NCBI RefSeq assembly: GCF_900102855.1
Contig: NZ_FMWD01000001.1
Coordinates: forward strand, 138,766 to 202,765
Direction of reading: 5' to 3'
DNA length: 64,000 nucleotides
Source: Thiohalomonas denitrificans
GTDB lineage: Bacteria > Pseudomonadota > Gammaproteobacteria > Thiohalomonadales > Thiohalomonadaceae
A program made the translations under genes and the position numbers. The notes beneath the pieces were generated by a model that was not told where the DNA came from, did not search any database, and saw only the letters and a list, made by a program, of their open reading frames with translations. Below are positions 26,870 through 37,933 of the stretch, piece by piece. Positions within the stretch are counted from its first letter, which is position 1. The number at the start of each line of letters is the position of its first letter.

Positions 26870-28963
26870 CTACTCTTCGGGGCCAATCGCTTTCATGCTG
26901 AGGCGGATTCGGCCCTGTTTGTCGATTTCCAGCACCTTCACCTTCACCAGATCGCCCTCGTTGAGCTTGTCGGAGACCTTCTCCACCCGCTCATCGGAAA
27001 TCTGGGAGATGTGAACCAGCCCGTCCTTGCCGGGGAGAATGGTCACGAAGGCGCCAAAGTCCATAAGTTTGGCCACACGACCCTCATAGATCGTCCCCAC
27101 TTCGACGTCAGCCGTCAGCTGGTCAATGCGGGAACGTGCCTCCTGTCCGGCAGCGTTGTCGATGGACGCGATCTTGATTGTGCCATCATCGCTGATATCG
27201 ATGCTGGTACCGGTCTCTTCGGTAATCTGGCGAATCGTGGCGCCGCCCTTCCCAATCACATCGCGGATCCGCTCCGGGTTGATCTTGAAGGTAATGTATC
27301 GCGGCGCATACTCCGACATCTCTTCACGCGGGGTGGAGATGGCGGCACTCATCTTTTCCAGGATGTGAAGCCGGGCACCCTTGGCCTGCTCCAGCGCAAT
27401 CTCCATGATCTCGCGCGTGATGCCCTCGATCTTGATATCCATCTGCAGTGCGGTAATACCGTCGGCAGAACCGGCCACCTTGAAGTCCATGTCGCCGAGG
27501 TGATCCTCGTCACCCATGATATCGGTCAGAACCGCAAACTGCTCTTTCTCTTTGATGAGGCCCATGGCCACACCGGCCACCGGGGCTTTCATCGGCACGC
27601 CGGCATCCATCAGAGCGAGTGAGGAACCGCAGACGCTGGCCATGGAACTGGAGCCGTTGGATTCGGTAATCTCCGACACCACCCGTACGGAGTACGGGAA
27701 ACCGTCAAAGTCGGGCATCATCGCCTGAACACCGCGCTTGGCGAGGCGACCGTGACCAATCTCGCGCCGTTTCGGGCTACCGACAAAACCGGTCTCGCCC
27801 ACGCAGTACGGCGGGAAATTGTAATGGAACATGAACGGCTCTTTGTGCTCACCCTCGATGGCATCGATGACCTGCGCATCGCGGGCGGTACCCAGCGTAG
27901 TGACAACCAGCGCCTGGGTTTCGCCGCGGGTAAACAGGGCAGAGCCGTGGGTACGCGGAAGCACGCCGACCTCGACATCGATAGCCCGGACCGTCTTGGT
28001 GTCCCGACCGTCGATACGCGGCTCACCCGTCAGGATACGACTGCGAACGACCTGTTTTTCCAATTTGGAGACGGCCTTGGCGACTTCACCGGCATCCCAG
28101 CTGTTTTCAGCTTCCGGATTGGCCAGCTTCTCGATGATATCGCTGCGGATCGCACTCAGGCGATCATAGCGATCGAGCTTTTCCTTGATCTGGTAGGCGT
28201 CATTGATAGCGGATTTGCCGGCTTCTTCAACCGCTGCCTTGAGCGCACTGTCTTCACTCGCTGCCTGCCAATCCCATTTCGGACTTCCCGCCTCGGCAAC
28301 CAGCTCATTGATGGCCTTGATCACCGCCTGCATCTGCTCGTGGCCATAGAGTACCGCGCCCAGCATCTGCTCTTCAGTCAGACCATTGGCCTCAGACTCC
28401 ACCATCAGCACGGCAGACTCGGTGCCGGCCACCACCAGGTTCAGTTCCAATTCAGGAAGGGTGGACAGATTCGGATTGAGCAGGTATTCACCGTCCTTGA
28501 AGCCCACGCGGGCGCCACCGATTGGACCGTTGAACGGTGCAGGGGACAAAGCCAATGCAGCCGAGGCGCCGATCATGGCGGGAATATCCGGGTCGATTTC
28601 CGGATCAAGGGACATGACGGTAGCGACAACCTGAACTTCGTTCTTGAACCCATCGGGGAACAGCGGGCGAAGGGGACGATCGATGAGGCGGGAGGTGAGC
28701 GTCTCTTTCTCGGTCGGGCGGCCTTCACGGCGGAAGAAACCACCGGGGATTTTACCCGCAGCGTAGGTCCGTTCCTGATAATTGACCGTCAGCGGAAAGA
28801 AGTCCCGACCTTCGACTGCTTCCTTGATCGCAACCGCGGTGACCAGCACCACGGTATCCCCCATACTGCACTTGACAGCCCCGGAAGCCTGGCGGGCAAT
28901 GGCTCCGGTCTCAAGCGTTACTGTATGGTCGCCGTATTGAAACTGTTTCTTGATGGGCGTCAC
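26870..28963 (-). CDS. pnp: polyribonucleotide nucleotidyltransferase
   Basis: PNPase degrades RNA 3' to 5' using phosphate, alone or in the degradosome. The 697-residue protein has the two RNase PH domains, a helical linker, a KH domain with the GKGG motif ([12 protein letters not shown]) and a C-terminal S1 domain, all in the usual order and length. It lies 32 bases downstream of rpsO and 17 bases upstream of a strong terminator, the standard rpsO-pnp unit. Confidence 0.97.
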   Translation of the reverse strand: MTPIKKQFQYGDHTVTLETGAIARQASGAVKCSMGDTVVLVTAVAIKEAVEGRDFFPLTVNYQERTYAAGKIPGGFFRREGRPTEKETLTSRLIDRPLRPLFPDGFKNEVQVVATVMSLDPEIDPDIPAMIGASAALALSPAPFNGPIGGARVGFKDGEYLLNPNLSTLPELELNLVVAGTESAVLMVESEANGLTEEQMLGAVLYGHEQMQAVIKAINELVAEAGSPKWDWQAASEDSALKAAVEEAGKSAINDAYQIKEKLDRYDRLSAIRSDIIEKLANPEAENSWDAGEVAKAVSKLEKQVVRSRILTGEPRIDGRDTKTVRAIDVEVGVLPRTHGSALFTRGETQALVVTTLGTARDAQVIDAIEGEHKEPFMFHYNFPPYCVGETGFVGSPKRREIGHGRLAKRGVQAMMPDFDGFPYSVRVVSEITESNGSSSMASVCGSSLALMDAGVPMKAPVAGVAMGLIKEKEQFAVLTDIMGDEDHLGDMDFKVAGSADGITALQMDIKIEGITREIMEIALEQAKGARLHILEKMSAAISTPREEMSEYAPRYITFKINPERIRDVIGKGGATIRQITEETGTSIDISDDGTIKIASIDNAAGQEARSRIDQLTADVEVGTIYEGRVAKLMDFGAFVTILPGKDGLVHISQISDERVEKVSDKLNEGDLVKVKVLEIDKQGRIRLSMKAIGPEE

Positions 28964-28995
28964 TGTTACTTCCTTTATGGGCCTTGAGCGGGTTC

Positions 28996-29265
28996 TTACT
29001 TGCGCAGTCCGAGACGGCTAAGGACCGTGCGGTAGCGCTCGAGATCTTTACGCTTGAGATAATCCAGCAGCTTGCGGCGCTGACTCACCATCCGCAGCAG
29101 ACCACGACGGGAGTGATGGTCATGGATATGCTCTTTAAAGTGGCCCGACAGCTGCTCGATATTTGCAGACAGGAGGGCGATCTGCACCTCGGGTGAACCG
29201 GTGTCACTGCCGGCCTTACCGTACTCACTGACGATCGCGGCTTTCTGCTCGTTGTTCAGGGACAT
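28996..29265 (-). CDS. rpsO: 30S ribosomal protein S15
   Basis: This 89-residue small-subunit protein binds the central domain of 16S rRNA. The text [18 protein letters not shown], then [23 protein letters not shown], is canonical. In E. coli S15 represses its own translation through a leader pseudoknot; the short leader here does not let me judge that. It precedes pnp and has a probable own promoter in the 269-base gap after truB. Confidence 0.97.
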   Translation of the reverse strand: MSLNNEQKAAIVSEYGKAGSDTGSPEVQIALLSANIEQLSGHFKEHIHDHHSRRGLLRMVSQRRKLLDYLKRKDLERYRTVLSRLGLRK

Positions 29266-29301
29266 CGCTGTAAACTGCTCCTAGCTGGTTGTCAAACGTA
29301 T

Positions 29302-29331
29302 ATTGTAACCGCCAATCCGCTCATTGAACAA
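29302..29331 (-). promoter_or_regulatory. Probable sigma-70 promoter for rpsO-pnp
   Basis: On the minus strand the sequence is TTGTTC, 18 bases, TACAAT, followed by the start site about 30 bases before the rpsO ATG. A second overlapping TTGACA lies closer to the gene. The rest of the 29266-29534 gap holds one hairpin (CACTTTTGGC/GCCGAAAGTG, 29475-29504) near the truB end, without a T tract, and nothing else recognisable. Confidence 0.45.
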
Positions 29332-29534
29332 GGAATTCGGGTCCCGACCGGGGGGCCGGATTTCGAGTGGCGGCAGGGCTGGCAGGCAACCGAGAGACCG
29401 ACTGCACTAACAACGGGGTACTGCTCGCGGATACCGGGCAGGGCAATCCGTGTTTGCCCCTGCTTCGGCCGGGTCACTTTTGGCCTGCCAAATAGCCGAA
29501 AGTGCCAGAAAGTGCCAATACCCGAAAATACCGG

Positions 29535-30455
29535 TCAACTCGCCCTGACAAGGCGTTTCGGGGCGATCCGACCGTCATCCAGCACGTGGCCGACCCCCAG
29601 AAACTCCTGTTCCGGACCAAACAACCGCACCCATCCAACGGTCGGCGCCTGCGGCACGAGAACAGGCTGTCCCTGTCGCACATAAAAGGCGCTGGTATCG
29701 GTCAACGCTACCGCGGGCCACCCCGAGAGCGCCTCCTCCATCGGCAACAAAAGATCATCCAGGGCATCGAATCCCTGCCGTCCCTTTTCCTCAAGTGCTT
29801 CCATAGTGACCATCCCCCCTTCGGTAAAGGGACCGACGGCGGTACGGCGCAGTTGCGAAAGATGGGCGCCGCAACCGAGTGCCTCACCGATATCCTCGGC
29901 CAGCGTGCGGATGTAGGTGCCTTTCGAACAGTGAACGTAGATCTCCAGCTCATCCCCTTCGAGACGTAGCATGCGCAGTTCGTGGATATGAACCGAGCGC
30001 GGCTCCCGCTCCACTTCGATTCCCTGGTGGGCGAGCTTGTAGAGCGGCTGCCCCTGACGCTTGATGGCCGAATGCATGGGCGGGATCTGCTGAATGGCCC
30101 CACGAAAACCTTCCAGGACTTCCTCTACCCGGGCCGAGGTCACCCCGTCGGTAGGACGGCGCTCGAACACCTCGGCCTCGGCATCACCACTGGCCGTACG
30201 TTCGCCGAGCTTGCAAACGCCTATATAGACCTTGTCGGAATCCAGCAGGAAAGCGGATAGCTTGGTCGCCTCCCCGAAGCAGACGGGCAGCAGCCCGCTG
30301 GCGAGGGGATCCAGATTTCCGGTATGGCCGGCCTTGTCGGCCTTGTACAGGCGTTTCACCTCCTGAAGCGCGGCGTTGGATGTCAACCCGACCGGCTTAT
30401 CGAGGAGGAGGATACCGCTGATTTTGCGGCCCCTGCGTTTTTGTCGACGTGCCAC
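29535..30455 (-). CDS. truB: tRNA pseudouridine(55) synthase
   Basis: TruB makes the universal pseudouridine 55 in the T loop of tRNAs. The 306-residue protein has the catalytic aspartate D49 in GHTGNLDPLASG, the KPVGLTSN motif and a C-terminal PUA-like domain. A basic N-terminal extension (MARRQKRRGRK) precedes it. It follows rbfA after 66 bases that contain a terminator-like hairpin. Confidence 0.96.
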   Translation of the reverse strand: MARRQKRRGRKISGILLLDKPVGLTSNAALQEVKRLYKADKAGHTGNLDPLASGLLPVCFGEATKLSAFLLDSDKVYIGVCKLGERTASGDAEAEVFERRPTDGVTSARVEEVLEGFRGAIQQIPPMHSAIKRQGQPLYKLAHQGIEVEREPRSVHIHELRMLRLEGDELEIYVHCSKGTYIRTLAEDIGEALGCGAHLSQLRRTAVGPFTEGGMVTMEALEEKGRQGFDALDDLLLPMEEALSGWPAVALTDTSAFYVRQGQPVLVPQAPTVGWVRLFGPEQEFLGVGHVLDDGRIAPKRLVRAS

Positions 30456-30469
30456 TTTCTGCCCTTATA

Positions 30470-30507
30470 AAAAACAATGGCGCTGCCAGTCGAACCGGCA
30501 GCGCCAT
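30470..30507 (-). terminator. Terminator-like hairpin between rbfA and truB
   Basis: The 11-bp perfect stem ATGGCGCTGCC/GGCAGCGCCAT with a 9-base loop is followed on the minus strand by TGTTTTTTAT. It would end or attenuate transcription after rbfA, 15-25 bases before the truB start codon, and would also occlude the region next to the truB ribosome site. Confidence 0.8.
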
Positions 30508-30521
30508 GCGTTGGATGGTGA

Positions 30522-30899
30522 TTATTCGTCCTGGTCCCGCCTTTCCCGGTCCCGGCGTACCGCTTCGTCAATCAACGAACTGAGTCGGCTGCCTTCCTGA
30601 ATCGAGGTATCGAGCACGAATCGCAGGCGCGGCACCGTGCGGGTACTCATCCGCCGACCAAGCTCGCGGCGGAGAAAACCCGCCGCATGGGTCAGTGCCT
30701 GCAGGCTCTGCTCCGCATCGCCCTGTTGGTCCAGCAGAGAGACGAACACCTTGGCATGCTCCAGATCGCGCGATACTTCGACACCCGAGATGGTGACGAA
30801 ACCGATCCGCGGATCGTTGACCTCACGCTGGATCAGCTCCGCCAGATCCCGCTGCATCTGCTCGCCGACCCGGCGTGTACGACTGTATTCCTTCGCCAC
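30522..30899 (-). CDS. rbfA: 30S ribosome-binding factor A
   Basis: RbfA binds the immature 30S subunit and helps 16S rRNA 5'-end maturation and cold adaptation. The 125-residue protein has the type-II KH-like fold with VNDPRIGFVTISGVEVSRDLEHAKVFVS. It sits between infB and truB as usual. Between it and infB a 161-base MITE-like element has been inserted. Confidence 0.95.
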   Translation of the reverse strand: MAKEYSRTRRVGEQMQRDLAELIQREVNDPRIGFVTISGVEVSRDLEHAKVFVSLLDQQGDAEQSLQALTHAAGFLRRELGRRMSTRTVPRLRFVLDTSIQEGSRLSSLIDEAVRRDRERRDQDE

Positions 30900-30929
30900 G
30901 CTGTTTACCTGTGCTCGGGAGCGGTACCG

Positions 30930-31090
30930 CTAGGAGCCTGTCCGAAAATGGACTGACCTACTGCGGCCAAGCCTGACTGGCCCGATTTCCCGCTCATTTT
31001 CGTTAAATAGAACCACTATTAGCCTCAAATGACCGAAAAATCTCCCTCAATCAGTCTCGTCACGGTCGCTATTCTCGGACAGGCTCCTAG
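30930..31090. mobile_element. 161-bp MITE-like element between infB and rbfA
   Basis: The terminal inverted repeats are TAGGAGCCTGTCCGAAAAT (30931-30949) and the complement of TAGGAGCCTGTCCGAGAAT (31071-31089), 18 of 19 matching. Both ends are framed by CTAG, which may be a target duplication. It has no reading frame of note. The infB stop codon TAG (31087-31089) lies inside the right end, and the element accounts for nearly all of the infB-rbfA gap. Confidence 0.78.
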
Positions 31091-33636
31091 AGCTTACGCT
31101 CAACCTGGACCCGTTCGTAGACTTCGATCTGGTCGCCCGCCTTGACGTCATTGTAATTCTTTACGCCGATGCCGCACTCCAGACCCGATTTCACTTCGTT
31201 CACGTCGTCTTTATAACGACGCAGCGATTCCAGCTCGCCTTCGTAGATGACCACATTTTCGCGCAGCACGCGGATCGGGCTGTGACGCTTGACCACGCCA
31301 TCTACCACCATGCAGCCTGCCACCTGGCCCAGCTTCGGCGAACGGAACACATCGCGGACCTCGGCCAGGCCGATGATCTGCTCCTTGAACTCCGGTGCCA
31401 ACATGCCCGTCATCGCCCGTTTTACCTCGTCGATGAGGTCGTAGATGACGCTGTAGTAATGCAGATCAACGTCCTGCTCTTCGATCAGGCGCTTGGCCGC
31501 CGTATCGGCGCGTACATTGAAGCCGATGACAATGGCGTTGGAGGCAACCGCCAGATTCACATCCGACTCGTTGATACCACCGACGCCGCTGGCGACGATC
31601 TTGACCCGTACCTCGTCCGTGGAAAGTTTCTCCAGTGCATCGCTGATCGCGCCTACCGAGCCCTGAACATCTGCCTTCAAGAGGATATTGAGGGTACTGA
31701 CCTTCCCCTCTTTCATATCGGCAAACATGTTGTCCAGTTTTGCCTGCTGCTGGCGAGCGAGCTTCACATCCCGGTATCTGCCCTGGCGGAAATTCGCCAC
31801 TTCCCGCGCCTTGCGCTCATCCGGTACCACCAGCGCTTCATCACCGGCCACCGGCGTCCCGGAAAGCCCCAGGATCTCAACCGGAATCGAGGGTCCCGCT
31901 TCGGTGACCGGCATGCCGGCCTCGTTCAACATCGCCCGAACACGGCCATACTCATGGCCGGCGAGAACGATATCGCCTTTGCGCAGGGTCCCGCCTTGAA
32001 CAAGGATGGTAGCCACCGGACCGCGGCCCTTATCGAGACGTGACTCGACCACAATGCCCTTGGCCGGCCCCTCGGCTACCGCTTTCAACTCCAGCAATTC
32101 CGCCTGCAGAAGAACGGCGTCGAGCAGGTTATCGATCCCCTGCCCGGTCTTGGCCGAGACCGGCACGAACATCACATCGCCGCCCCACTCTTCCGGGATG
32201 ACCTCCAGCTGCACGAGTTCCTGTTTGACGCGCTCCGGGTCGGCCGCCTCCTTGTCGATCTTGTTGACCGCAACGACGATGGGCACGCCGGCTGCCCGGG
32301 CATGCTGCACCGCCTCCTTGGTCTGGGGCATGACGCCATCGTCGGCCGCCACCACCAGGATCACGATGTCGGTGACCTGGGCACCACGTGCGCGCATCGA
32401 TGTAAACGCAGCGTGTCCCGGTGTATCGAGGAAGGAGACCATTCCGCGGTCGGTTTCCACGTGGTATGCCCCGATGTGCTGGGTAATGCCACCCGCCTCG
32501 CCGGCAGCAACACGAGTGCGACGGATGTGGTCGAGCAGCGATGTTTTACCGTGATCGACATGGCCCATGATGGTGACCACCGGCGCACGGTCAATCGCTT
32601 CGCCTGACACTTCAGCCTGGGCGAGCACCTCTTCTTCGAGGGCATTCTCCTTGAGTATGACAGGCTTGTGGCCCATCTCCTCGACGACGATAGAAGCCGT
32701 TTCCTGATCAATCACCTGATTAATGGTGACCATCGTGCCCATCTTCATCATGGTCTTGATGACTTCGGCCGCTTTCACCGCCATACGGTCCGCCAGTTCA
32801 CCCACGGTGATGGTTTCGGGGATACTGACCTCGCGAACCACCGGCGCGGTCGGCTTCTCGAAGCCGTGCCGGGTGCTGGTGACGATCGGCTTTTTGCCTT
32901 TTTTCCTGCGACGGCCCGACTTGTCCGCAGAGACGTGCAGTTTTCCGCCCTCCGCTTCATCGCGACGCGCTGGCCCCTTGCGTTTCTTGGGTTTGCCCCG
33001 TTCGGGCTTCGCCTCTTTTCCGGCCTCACGACGCGGTGCCTGAGCGACCTGCTCTTCCGCCTTGCGGCGGGCCTCGGCCTCGGCCTTTTCCTTCTCAGCC
33101 GATTCACGCTGCTTGCGGAGGGCCTCTTCCTCGGCCTGTTTTTTCTCCTCTTCCTTGCGACGTGCTTCCTCTTCGGCGCGTTGTTTCTCTTCCTCGGCCT
33201 TCCGGATCGCCTCCTGTTCTGCGCGGCGCACCGCGTCTTCGGCAATCTCTTTCTCGAGGCGCTCGGCCACTTCCTGGTCGAGTTTCTTGTTCTCTTCGGC
33301 GGCAACCACGCTACGCTTGACATAGGTGCGCTTCTTGCGCACCTCCACGGTCACCGTCTTGCCTTTGGTGCCGGCCGAATTCTGTCGGAGTTCGCTGGTG
33401 GAGCGCCGTTTGAGCGTCACCTTCCGTGGTGTCGCATCCTCTTCTTCATTTGCCTTTGCCGGCGCGGTCGCCCCGTGCCTGCCGCGCAGGTAGTCCAGCA
33501 GCCGGACCTTGTCATCATCACCGATGAGCGCATCGCCGCCTTCGACGGGAACCCCCGCATCAGCCAACTGACTCAGCAGGCGCTCGAACGGGATCCCGAT
33601 CGTTTCGGCGAACTGTTTGACGGTAACCTCTGCCAT
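31087..33636 (-). CDS. infB: translation initiation factor IF-2
   Basis: IF-2 is the GTPase that places initiator tRNA on the 30S subunit and promotes subunit joining. The 849-residue protein has an N-terminal IF2_N helical domain, a long highly charged Lys/Glu/Arg/Ala segment (about 75-260) and the G domain with GHVDHGKT (from about 358), DTPGH and NKID. Domains II, III and IV follow. The ATG at 33636 follows AGGAG; an overlapping GTG two codons earlier is less likely. The gene starts 5 bases after nusA. The last codons and stop come from the inserted repeat. Confidence 0.97.
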   Translation of the reverse strand: MAEVTVKQFAETIGIPFERLLSQLADAGVPVEGGDALIGDDDKVRLLDYLRGRHGATAPAKANEEEDATPRKVTLKRRSTSELRQNSAGTKGKTVTVEVRKKRTYVKRSVVAAEENKKLDQEVAERLEKEIAEDAVRRAEQEAIRKAEEEKQRAEEEARRKEEEKKQAEEEALRKQRESAEKEKAEAEARRKAEEQVAQAPRREAGKEAKPERGKPKKRKGPARRDEAEGGKLHVSADKSGRRRKKGKKPIVTSTRHGFEKPTAPVVREVSIPETITVGELADRMAVKAAEVIKTMMKMGTMVTINQVIDQETASIVVEEMGHKPVILKENALEEEVLAQAEVSGEAIDRAPVVTIMGHVDHGKTSLLDHIRRTRVAAGEAGGITQHIGAYHVETDRGMVSFLDTPGHAAFTSMRARGAQVTDIVILVVAADDGVMPQTKEAVQHARAAGVPIVVAVNKIDKEAADPERVKQELVQLEVIPEEWGGDVMFVPVSAKTGQGIDNLLDAVLLQAELLELKAVAEGPAKGIVVESRLDKGRGPVATILVQGGTLRKGDIVLAGHEYGRVRAMLNEAGMPVTEAGPSIPVEILGLSGTPVAGDEALVVPDERKAREVANFRQGRYRDVKLARQQQAKLDNMFADMKEGKVSTLNILLKADVQGSVGAISDALEKLSTDEVRVKIVASGVGGINESDVNLAVASNAIVIGFNVRADTAAKRLIEEQDVDLHYYSVIYDLIDEVKRAMTGMLAPEFKEQIIGLAEVRDVFRSPKLGQVAGCMVVDGVVKRHSPIRVLRENVVIYEGELESLRRYKDDVNEVKSGLECGIGVKNYNDVKAGDQIEVYERVQVERKL

Positions 33637-33641
33637 GTACA

Positions 33642-35156
33642 CTACTCTCCTGCTTCGTCTGACTGGTCGCTTTCGAACCAGGGCTTACGCGCTTCCATAA
33701 TGAGTTTGGCGGCACGCTCTTCATCCATTCCTTCGATATCCATCAAATCGTCAACGGCGAGTTCTGCCAGGTCATCCATCGATTTGATATCGCGGCCAGC
33801 CAGGATTTCCAAAAGTTCCGCGTCCATGCCCTCCATGCTTGCCAGAGGCTGAACCGTGCCACCTTCACCGCGCTCCTCGTTGCTGATCTCTCGGGTCAGC
33901 AGGACATCCTTGGCGCGGGAGCGAAGTTCATTGACGATGTCCTCGTCAAACTCTTCGATTTCCAGCATTTCCACCACCGGCACATAGGCGACCTCTTCGA
34001 TACTCGAAAAGCCTTCCTGAGCCAGTATGGTGGCGACTTCTTCGTCAACATTGAGTTCGTCGGTGAATAACCGGACAAGGGATTCGGCTTCGGCTTCGCT
34101 TTTTTCCTCGGCCTGCTCCTCGGTCATGACATTGAGCTCCCAGCCCGTCAGTTCCGATGCAAGCCGTACATTCTGACCATTGCGTCCGATTGCCTGCGAC
34201 AGCTGATCCTCGCTTACCGCCAGGTCCATACTGTGCGAGTCTTCATCCACTACAATGGAGATCACCTCGGCCGGTGACATGGCATTTATGACAAACTGTG
34301 CCGCATTTTCGTTCCATAGAACGATGTCAACCCGCTCACCGTTGATCTCGTTAGTCACGGATTGTACACGCGACCCCCGCATTCCCACGCAGGCCCCCAC
34401 CGGGTCGATACGCGGGTCGTTGGAGTGAACGGCTATCTTTGCCCGCAATCCCGGATCGCGGGCCGCGGCCTTGATATCAATCAAACCTTCGCCCACTTCG
34501 GGGACTTCGAGCTTGAACAGCTCGATGAGGAACTCGGGTATCGTACGGCTTACAAACAGCTGCGGGCCACGCGGCTCGGCGCGGACATCATAGAGATAAC
34601 CGCGAATCCGATCGCCGGGCCGAACCGGTTCACGGGGAATGACGTGTTCGCGGGGAACCACCGCTTCGACATTATTGCCGAGGTCCAGAATGATGCTTCC
34701 GCGCTCCAGTCGCTTGACGATGCCGTTGATCAGTTCGCCCTTGCGATCGGCGTACTGCTCAACCACACGGGCACGCTCTGCCTCCCGGACCTTCTGAACG
34801 ATGACCTGCTTGGCGGTCTGGGCCGCGATGCGGCCAAAGGAGACGGACTCGATTTCCTCTTCGACGAAATCCTCCGGCTGGACGCCCTCTTCATATTCGC
34901 GCGCAGCCCCCAGCGTGATCTCCCGTTCAGGATGCTCCAGCTGCTGGACCTCGGAGTCGTCCATCACTTCCCAGCGACGGAACGTTTCATAGTCACCGGT
35001 TTCACGGTCGATAGCGACACGGATGTCCACATCACCGCCATGGCGCTTTTTGGTCGCGGTGGCAAGTGCAGCCTCAATGGCTTCAAAAATAATTTCCTTG
35101 TCGACGCCCTTTTCGTTGGAAACCGCGTCTACAACCAGAAGGATTTCTTTGTTCAT
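33642..35156 (-). CDS. nusA: transcription termination/antitermination protein NusA
   Basis: NusA binds RNA polymerase and nascent RNA, modulating pausing, termination and antitermination. The 504-residue protein has the N-terminal polymerase-binding domain, an S1 domain (about 135-200), two KH domains (about 230-345) and two acidic C-terminal repeats as in E. coli. It lies between rimP and infB, downstream of two stacked terminators that NusA itself could modulate. Confidence 0.97.
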   Translation of the reverse strand: MNKEILLVVDAVSNEKGVDKEIIFEAIEAALATATKKRHGGDVDIRVAIDRETGDYETFRRWEVMDDSEVQQLEHPEREITLGAAREYEEGVQPEDFVEEEIESVSFGRIAAQTAKQVIVQKVREAERARVVEQYADRKGELINGIVKRLERGSIILDLGNNVEAVVPREHVIPREPVRPGDRIRGYLYDVRAEPRGPQLFVSRTIPEFLIELFKLEVPEVGEGLIDIKAAARDPGLRAKIAVHSNDPRIDPVGACVGMRGSRVQSVTNEINGERVDIVLWNENAAQFVINAMSPAEVISIVVDEDSHSMDLAVSEDQLSQAIGRNGQNVRLASELTGWELNVMTEEQAEEKSEAEAESLVRLFTDELNVDEEVATILAQEGFSSIEEVAYVPVVEMLEIEEFDEDIVNELRSRAKDVLLTREISNEERGEGGTVQPLASMEGMDAELLEILAGRDIKSMDDLAELAVDDLMDIEGMDEERAAKLIMEARKPWFESDQSDEAGE

Positions 35157-35220
35157 ATCCAGCCTTTACTTGCCTAAAACCGGATCCCGTGGAGACCGCA
35201 TAGCGACTGGCGCAATGCGC

Positions 35221-35676
35221 TTACCACTCGGGGACCAATTGCGCTTTTTCAACATCCTGCAGGGCAAACACCCACTCCCGGTCATCGCTTTCAAGGATGA
35301 CATCGGTGCCCCTGATACCGACCAGACGTCCCTTGAAGTTACGCCGCCCCTCCACGGGAATCCCGAGCTTTACCTTGACCCGACTTCCGGCAAAGCGCTC
35401 GAAATCTTTCGCCTTGAAAAGCGGTCGGTCTGCGCCTGGAGAGGAGACTTCCAGGGTGTACTGGCCCCGAATCGGATCCTCCACGTCCAGAACCGCACTA
35501 ATCTGGCGACTCACCCTTGCACAATCGTCGACAGTGATCCCGTCTTCGCTGTCGATGTATATTCGCAATAGTGAATGCAGGCCTTGTGCCCGATACTCGA
35601 CGCCGACCAATTCATACCCTAATGCCGCCACCGACGGCTCAAGGAGCTCGTCGAGACGTTGACTCATCTGGTCCAT
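35221..35676 (-). CDS. rimP: ribosome maturation factor RimP
   Basis: RimP assists 30S subunit assembly. The 151-residue protein has the family text ALGYELVGVEY, IYIDSEDGITVDDCARVSRQISAVLD and EVSSPGADRPLFKAKDFERF. It is the first protein gene after tRNA-fMet, as in E. coli metY-rimP-nusA-infB. An ATG three codons later (35667) is an alternative start. Confidence 0.96.
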   Translation of the reverse strand: MDQMSQRLDELLEPSVAALGYELVGVEYRAQGLHSLLRIYIDSEDGITVDDCARVSRQISAVLDVEDPIRGQYTLEVSSPGADRPLFKAKDFERFAGSRVKVKLGIPVEGRRNFKGRLVGIRGTDVILESDDREWVFALQDVEKAQLVPEW

Positions 35677-35691
35677 TGTGACCCCGGAAAC

Positions 35692-35769
35692 AAAAAATGG
35701 GCACGGGCCTGACCCTTACCCTTGAAAAGGCCTTCAGGGACCCTCGGGTAAAGACCAGGCCTTGGCCCA
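35692..35769 (-). terminator. Leader terminator/attenuator before rimP
   Basis: On the minus strand a long interrupted stem pairs TGGGC with GCCCA, GGCCTG with CAGGCC and TTACCC with GGGTAA (35698-35769), and is followed directly by T6 (35692-35697). It ends 16 bases before the rimP ATG. Together with the terminator at 35825-35850 it copies the E. coli arrangement, in which terminators between metY and rimP limit read-through. Confidence 0.75.
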
Positions 35770-35824
35770 TAATCCAAGCGGCGGGTACTCCTCCCCCACC
35801 GACCGACCCCATGAGCCGGTTACG

Positions 35825-35850
35825 AAAAAGCCCCGTGAACGGGGCTTTTT
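35825..35850. terminator. Intrinsic terminator after tRNA-fMet
   Basis: The perfect 10-bp stem AAAAAGCCCC/GGGGCTTTTT with a 6-base loop has T tracts on both strands. It lies 10 bases past the 3' CCA of the tRNA. Confidence 0.9.
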
Positions 35851-35859
35851 CGCGAAAGA

Positions 35860-35936
<77 letters not shown>

Positions 35937-35948
35937 ACTGATTAAGGC

Positions 35949-35977
35949 ATTCTACTCACCACGTATGCGTATTTCAA
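35949..35977 (-). promoter_or_regulatory. Sigma-70 promoter for tRNA-fMet and the rimP operon
   Basis: On the minus strand TTGAAA (35972-35977) is followed by 17 bases and TAGAAT (35949-35954), ending 12 bases before the first tRNA base. It lies in the 66-base gap after the DUF2818 gene. Confidence 0.8.
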
Positions 35978-36002
35978 GGCCGAAAGCCGGGAATTCCCTG
36001 CT

Positions 36003-36326
36003 TCAGGCCTGGCGGCGGCGCAAATGTTGCTTCAAATCGTACCGATAGATGAACCCGGGCAACGCGAACACCAGGAACAGACAGGCGGTCACGGCGAAGA
36101 ACTCCCAGTCTTGCGGATAAAGGGTGCCGTTCAGCTTGTTTTCCACCCCAAGGGCGACGGCACCGACTACGAAATAGAGCGCCAGCCATTCAGCCCAACG
36201 CCACCACGCGCCTTTGCCCCGCTCCCCGCCCGAAAACAGGAAAAAAATCCGCTCGCTCAGCCAGGGCAGGTTGGCGGCCACAAAGGCCAGCCCGATGACC
36301 ATCCAGACGGCTACCGTCGTATTCAT
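36003..36326 (-). CDS. DUF2818 family membrane protein
   Basis: This 107-residue protein has about three hydrophobic helices. Its text (VIGLAFVAANLPWLSERIFFL, then NGTLYPQDWEFFAVTACLFLVFALPGFIYRYDL) matches the DUF2818 family, which typically follows nuoN in beta- and gammaproteobacteria. It lies 170 bases after nuoN in the same direction. A role in Complex I assembly or stability is a guess from context only. Confidence 0.8.
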   Translation of the reverse strand: MNTTVAVWMVIGLAFVAANLPWLSERIFFLFSGGERGKGAWWRWAEWLALYFVVGAVALGVENKLNGTLYPQDWEFFAVTACLFLVFALPGFIYRYDLKQHLRRRQA

Positions 36327-36496
36327 TTCAGAGTCTCATTCCGTGGGCCGCTTCATCCTGTGTGACCGAATGCAGGCTATTAGACGGGCAGTCGTATTCA
36401 AAGTTCCGGTGGGCCAAAGATGCCGCAATGGCCTCGCCTTGTCACGCTGCTTTGCGGCCGCCGCTCCTGCGGGTTCACTTCACCGGGACAATTCGG

Positions 36497-37933
36497 CTAT
36501 CCGATGGCACTGACGCAGAGGGCCAGCAGGCTTCCGGGGAAAATCCCCAGCCCAAGGACCGCCAGACCGTTGGCCGAGAGGAGGAGCCGAAGGTCCGAGC
36601 CGGCTTCCAGCGGGTGTTCATCTTCGGCCTTGTCGAAATACATGTACTTCACGACGCGCAAATAATAGAAGGCACCAACGACCGAAAAGACTACCGCGAC
36701 CACGGCTACCCATATCAGGTCGATGGAAACCAGGGCCTCGAGTACGGCCAGTTTGGCCCAGAAGCCTAGGAACGGCGGCACGCCCGCCATGGAAAACATC
36801 AGGATGAGCATCATCAGGGCGAACCACGGGCTGCGTTCATTGAGTCCCTTGTAATCCTCCAGACGATCGGCCTCGAAGCCGGCCCGGCTCATCAGAACCA
36901 CCATTCCGAAACCCCCGAGGGTCATGATCACGTAGGCAATCGCATAATACATGCCTGCCGCGTAACCTCCCGGGGTGCCCGCCAGTACACCCATCAGCAG
37001 AAAACCGATGTGGGAAATGCCCGAGTAGGCAAGCAGCCGCTTGATATTGCCCTGCGCGATGGCCAGTACGTTACCGAGCGCCACCGACAGCACTGCCAAA
37101 AGGATGAGCATGTCCTGCCACTGGGTTTGCAACCCCGGCAATCCATCGACCAGAAGGCGCATCAACATGGCAAAGGCCGCCAGCTTGGGTGCCGAACTGA
37201 CGAACAGCGTCACGGCAGTGGGGGCACCATGGTAAACATCGGGGACCCACATATGGAACGGCACCGCGCCCAATTTGAAGGCAATGCCCACGATCAGAAA
37301 CACCAGGCCGAACACGAGCACCAGACTGGAGGGGCCTGCGCCCTGCACTCGAGCGCCCAACTCACCCAGATCAAGCGTGCCGGTAGCCCCATAGAGCATC
37401 GACATTCCATAGAGGAGCATCGCAGAGGCCATCGCACCCAGGATGAAATACTTCATGGCGGCTTCGGATGCGGTCACGGAATTCCGATGCAGAGCCACCA
37501 TCGCGTAGAGGGAGAGTGACATCAACTCCAGCCCCAGGTAGACCGTCAGCAGACTGTGAGCCGAGATCAACACCATCATGCCGAGCACCGCGAACAGGCC
37601 CAGCAGGAAGAACTCTCCCTTGAAGAGACCGCGGACGCGCAGATAATCCTTCGCATAGAGAAACACGACAAAAGAGGCGATATACACCATCGACTTGAGC
37701 AGCGTCGCCATGGGATCAAGCACGAAAGTGCCGTTCATCGTCACCTGTGCGATCGGACTGGAAAGCCCCAGAGTCAGCACCAGGGCTCCGGCCAGGGTCG
37801 CCTGTGACATGAGGTACGTCACCACCCGGCTGCGGTCGCTGAGAAACAGGTCCACGACCAGGATAAGACAGGCCATCCCCAGCACAAACAGTTCGGGCAC
37901 AACCGGCAGAAAGTCAGGCGTTTCGAAATTCAT
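36497..37933 (-). CDS. nuoN: NADH-quinone oxidoreductase subunit N
   Basis: NuoN is one of the three antiporter-like proton-channel subunits in the membrane arm of Complex I. The 478-residue protein has about 14 helices with the family core around [17 protein letters not shown] and [20 protein letters not shown]. It is the last nuo gene; a 207-base gap with a CTCTGTG-type repeat separates it from nuoM. Confidence 0.95.
   Translation of the reverse strand: MNFETPDFLPVVPELFVLGMACLILVVDLFLSDRSRVVTYLMSQATLAGALVLTLGLSSPIAQVTMNGTFVLDPMATLLKSMVYIASFVVFLYAKDYLRVRGLFKGEFFLLGLFAVLGMMVLISAHSLLTVYLGLELMSLSLYAMVALHRNSVTASEAAMKYFILGAMASAMLLYGMSMLYGATGTLDLGELGARVQGAGPSSLVLVFGLVFLIVGIAFKLGAVPFHMWVPDVYHGAPTAVTLFVSSAPKLAAFAMLMRLLVDGLPGLQTQWQDMLILLAVLSVALGNVLAIAQGNIKRLLAYSGISHIGFLLMGVLAGTPGGYAAGMYYAIAYVIMTLGGFGMVVLMSRAGFEADRLEDYKGLNERSPWFALMMLILMFSMAGVPPFLGFWAKLAVLEALVSIDLIWVAVVAVVFSVVGAFYYLRVVKYMYFDKAEDEHPLEAGSDLRLLLSANGLAVLGLGIFPGSLLALCVSAIG

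Noticed and set aside
27752-28987. Open frame (411 codons) opposite pnp
   Set aside because: Antisense shadow of pnp with no family features.
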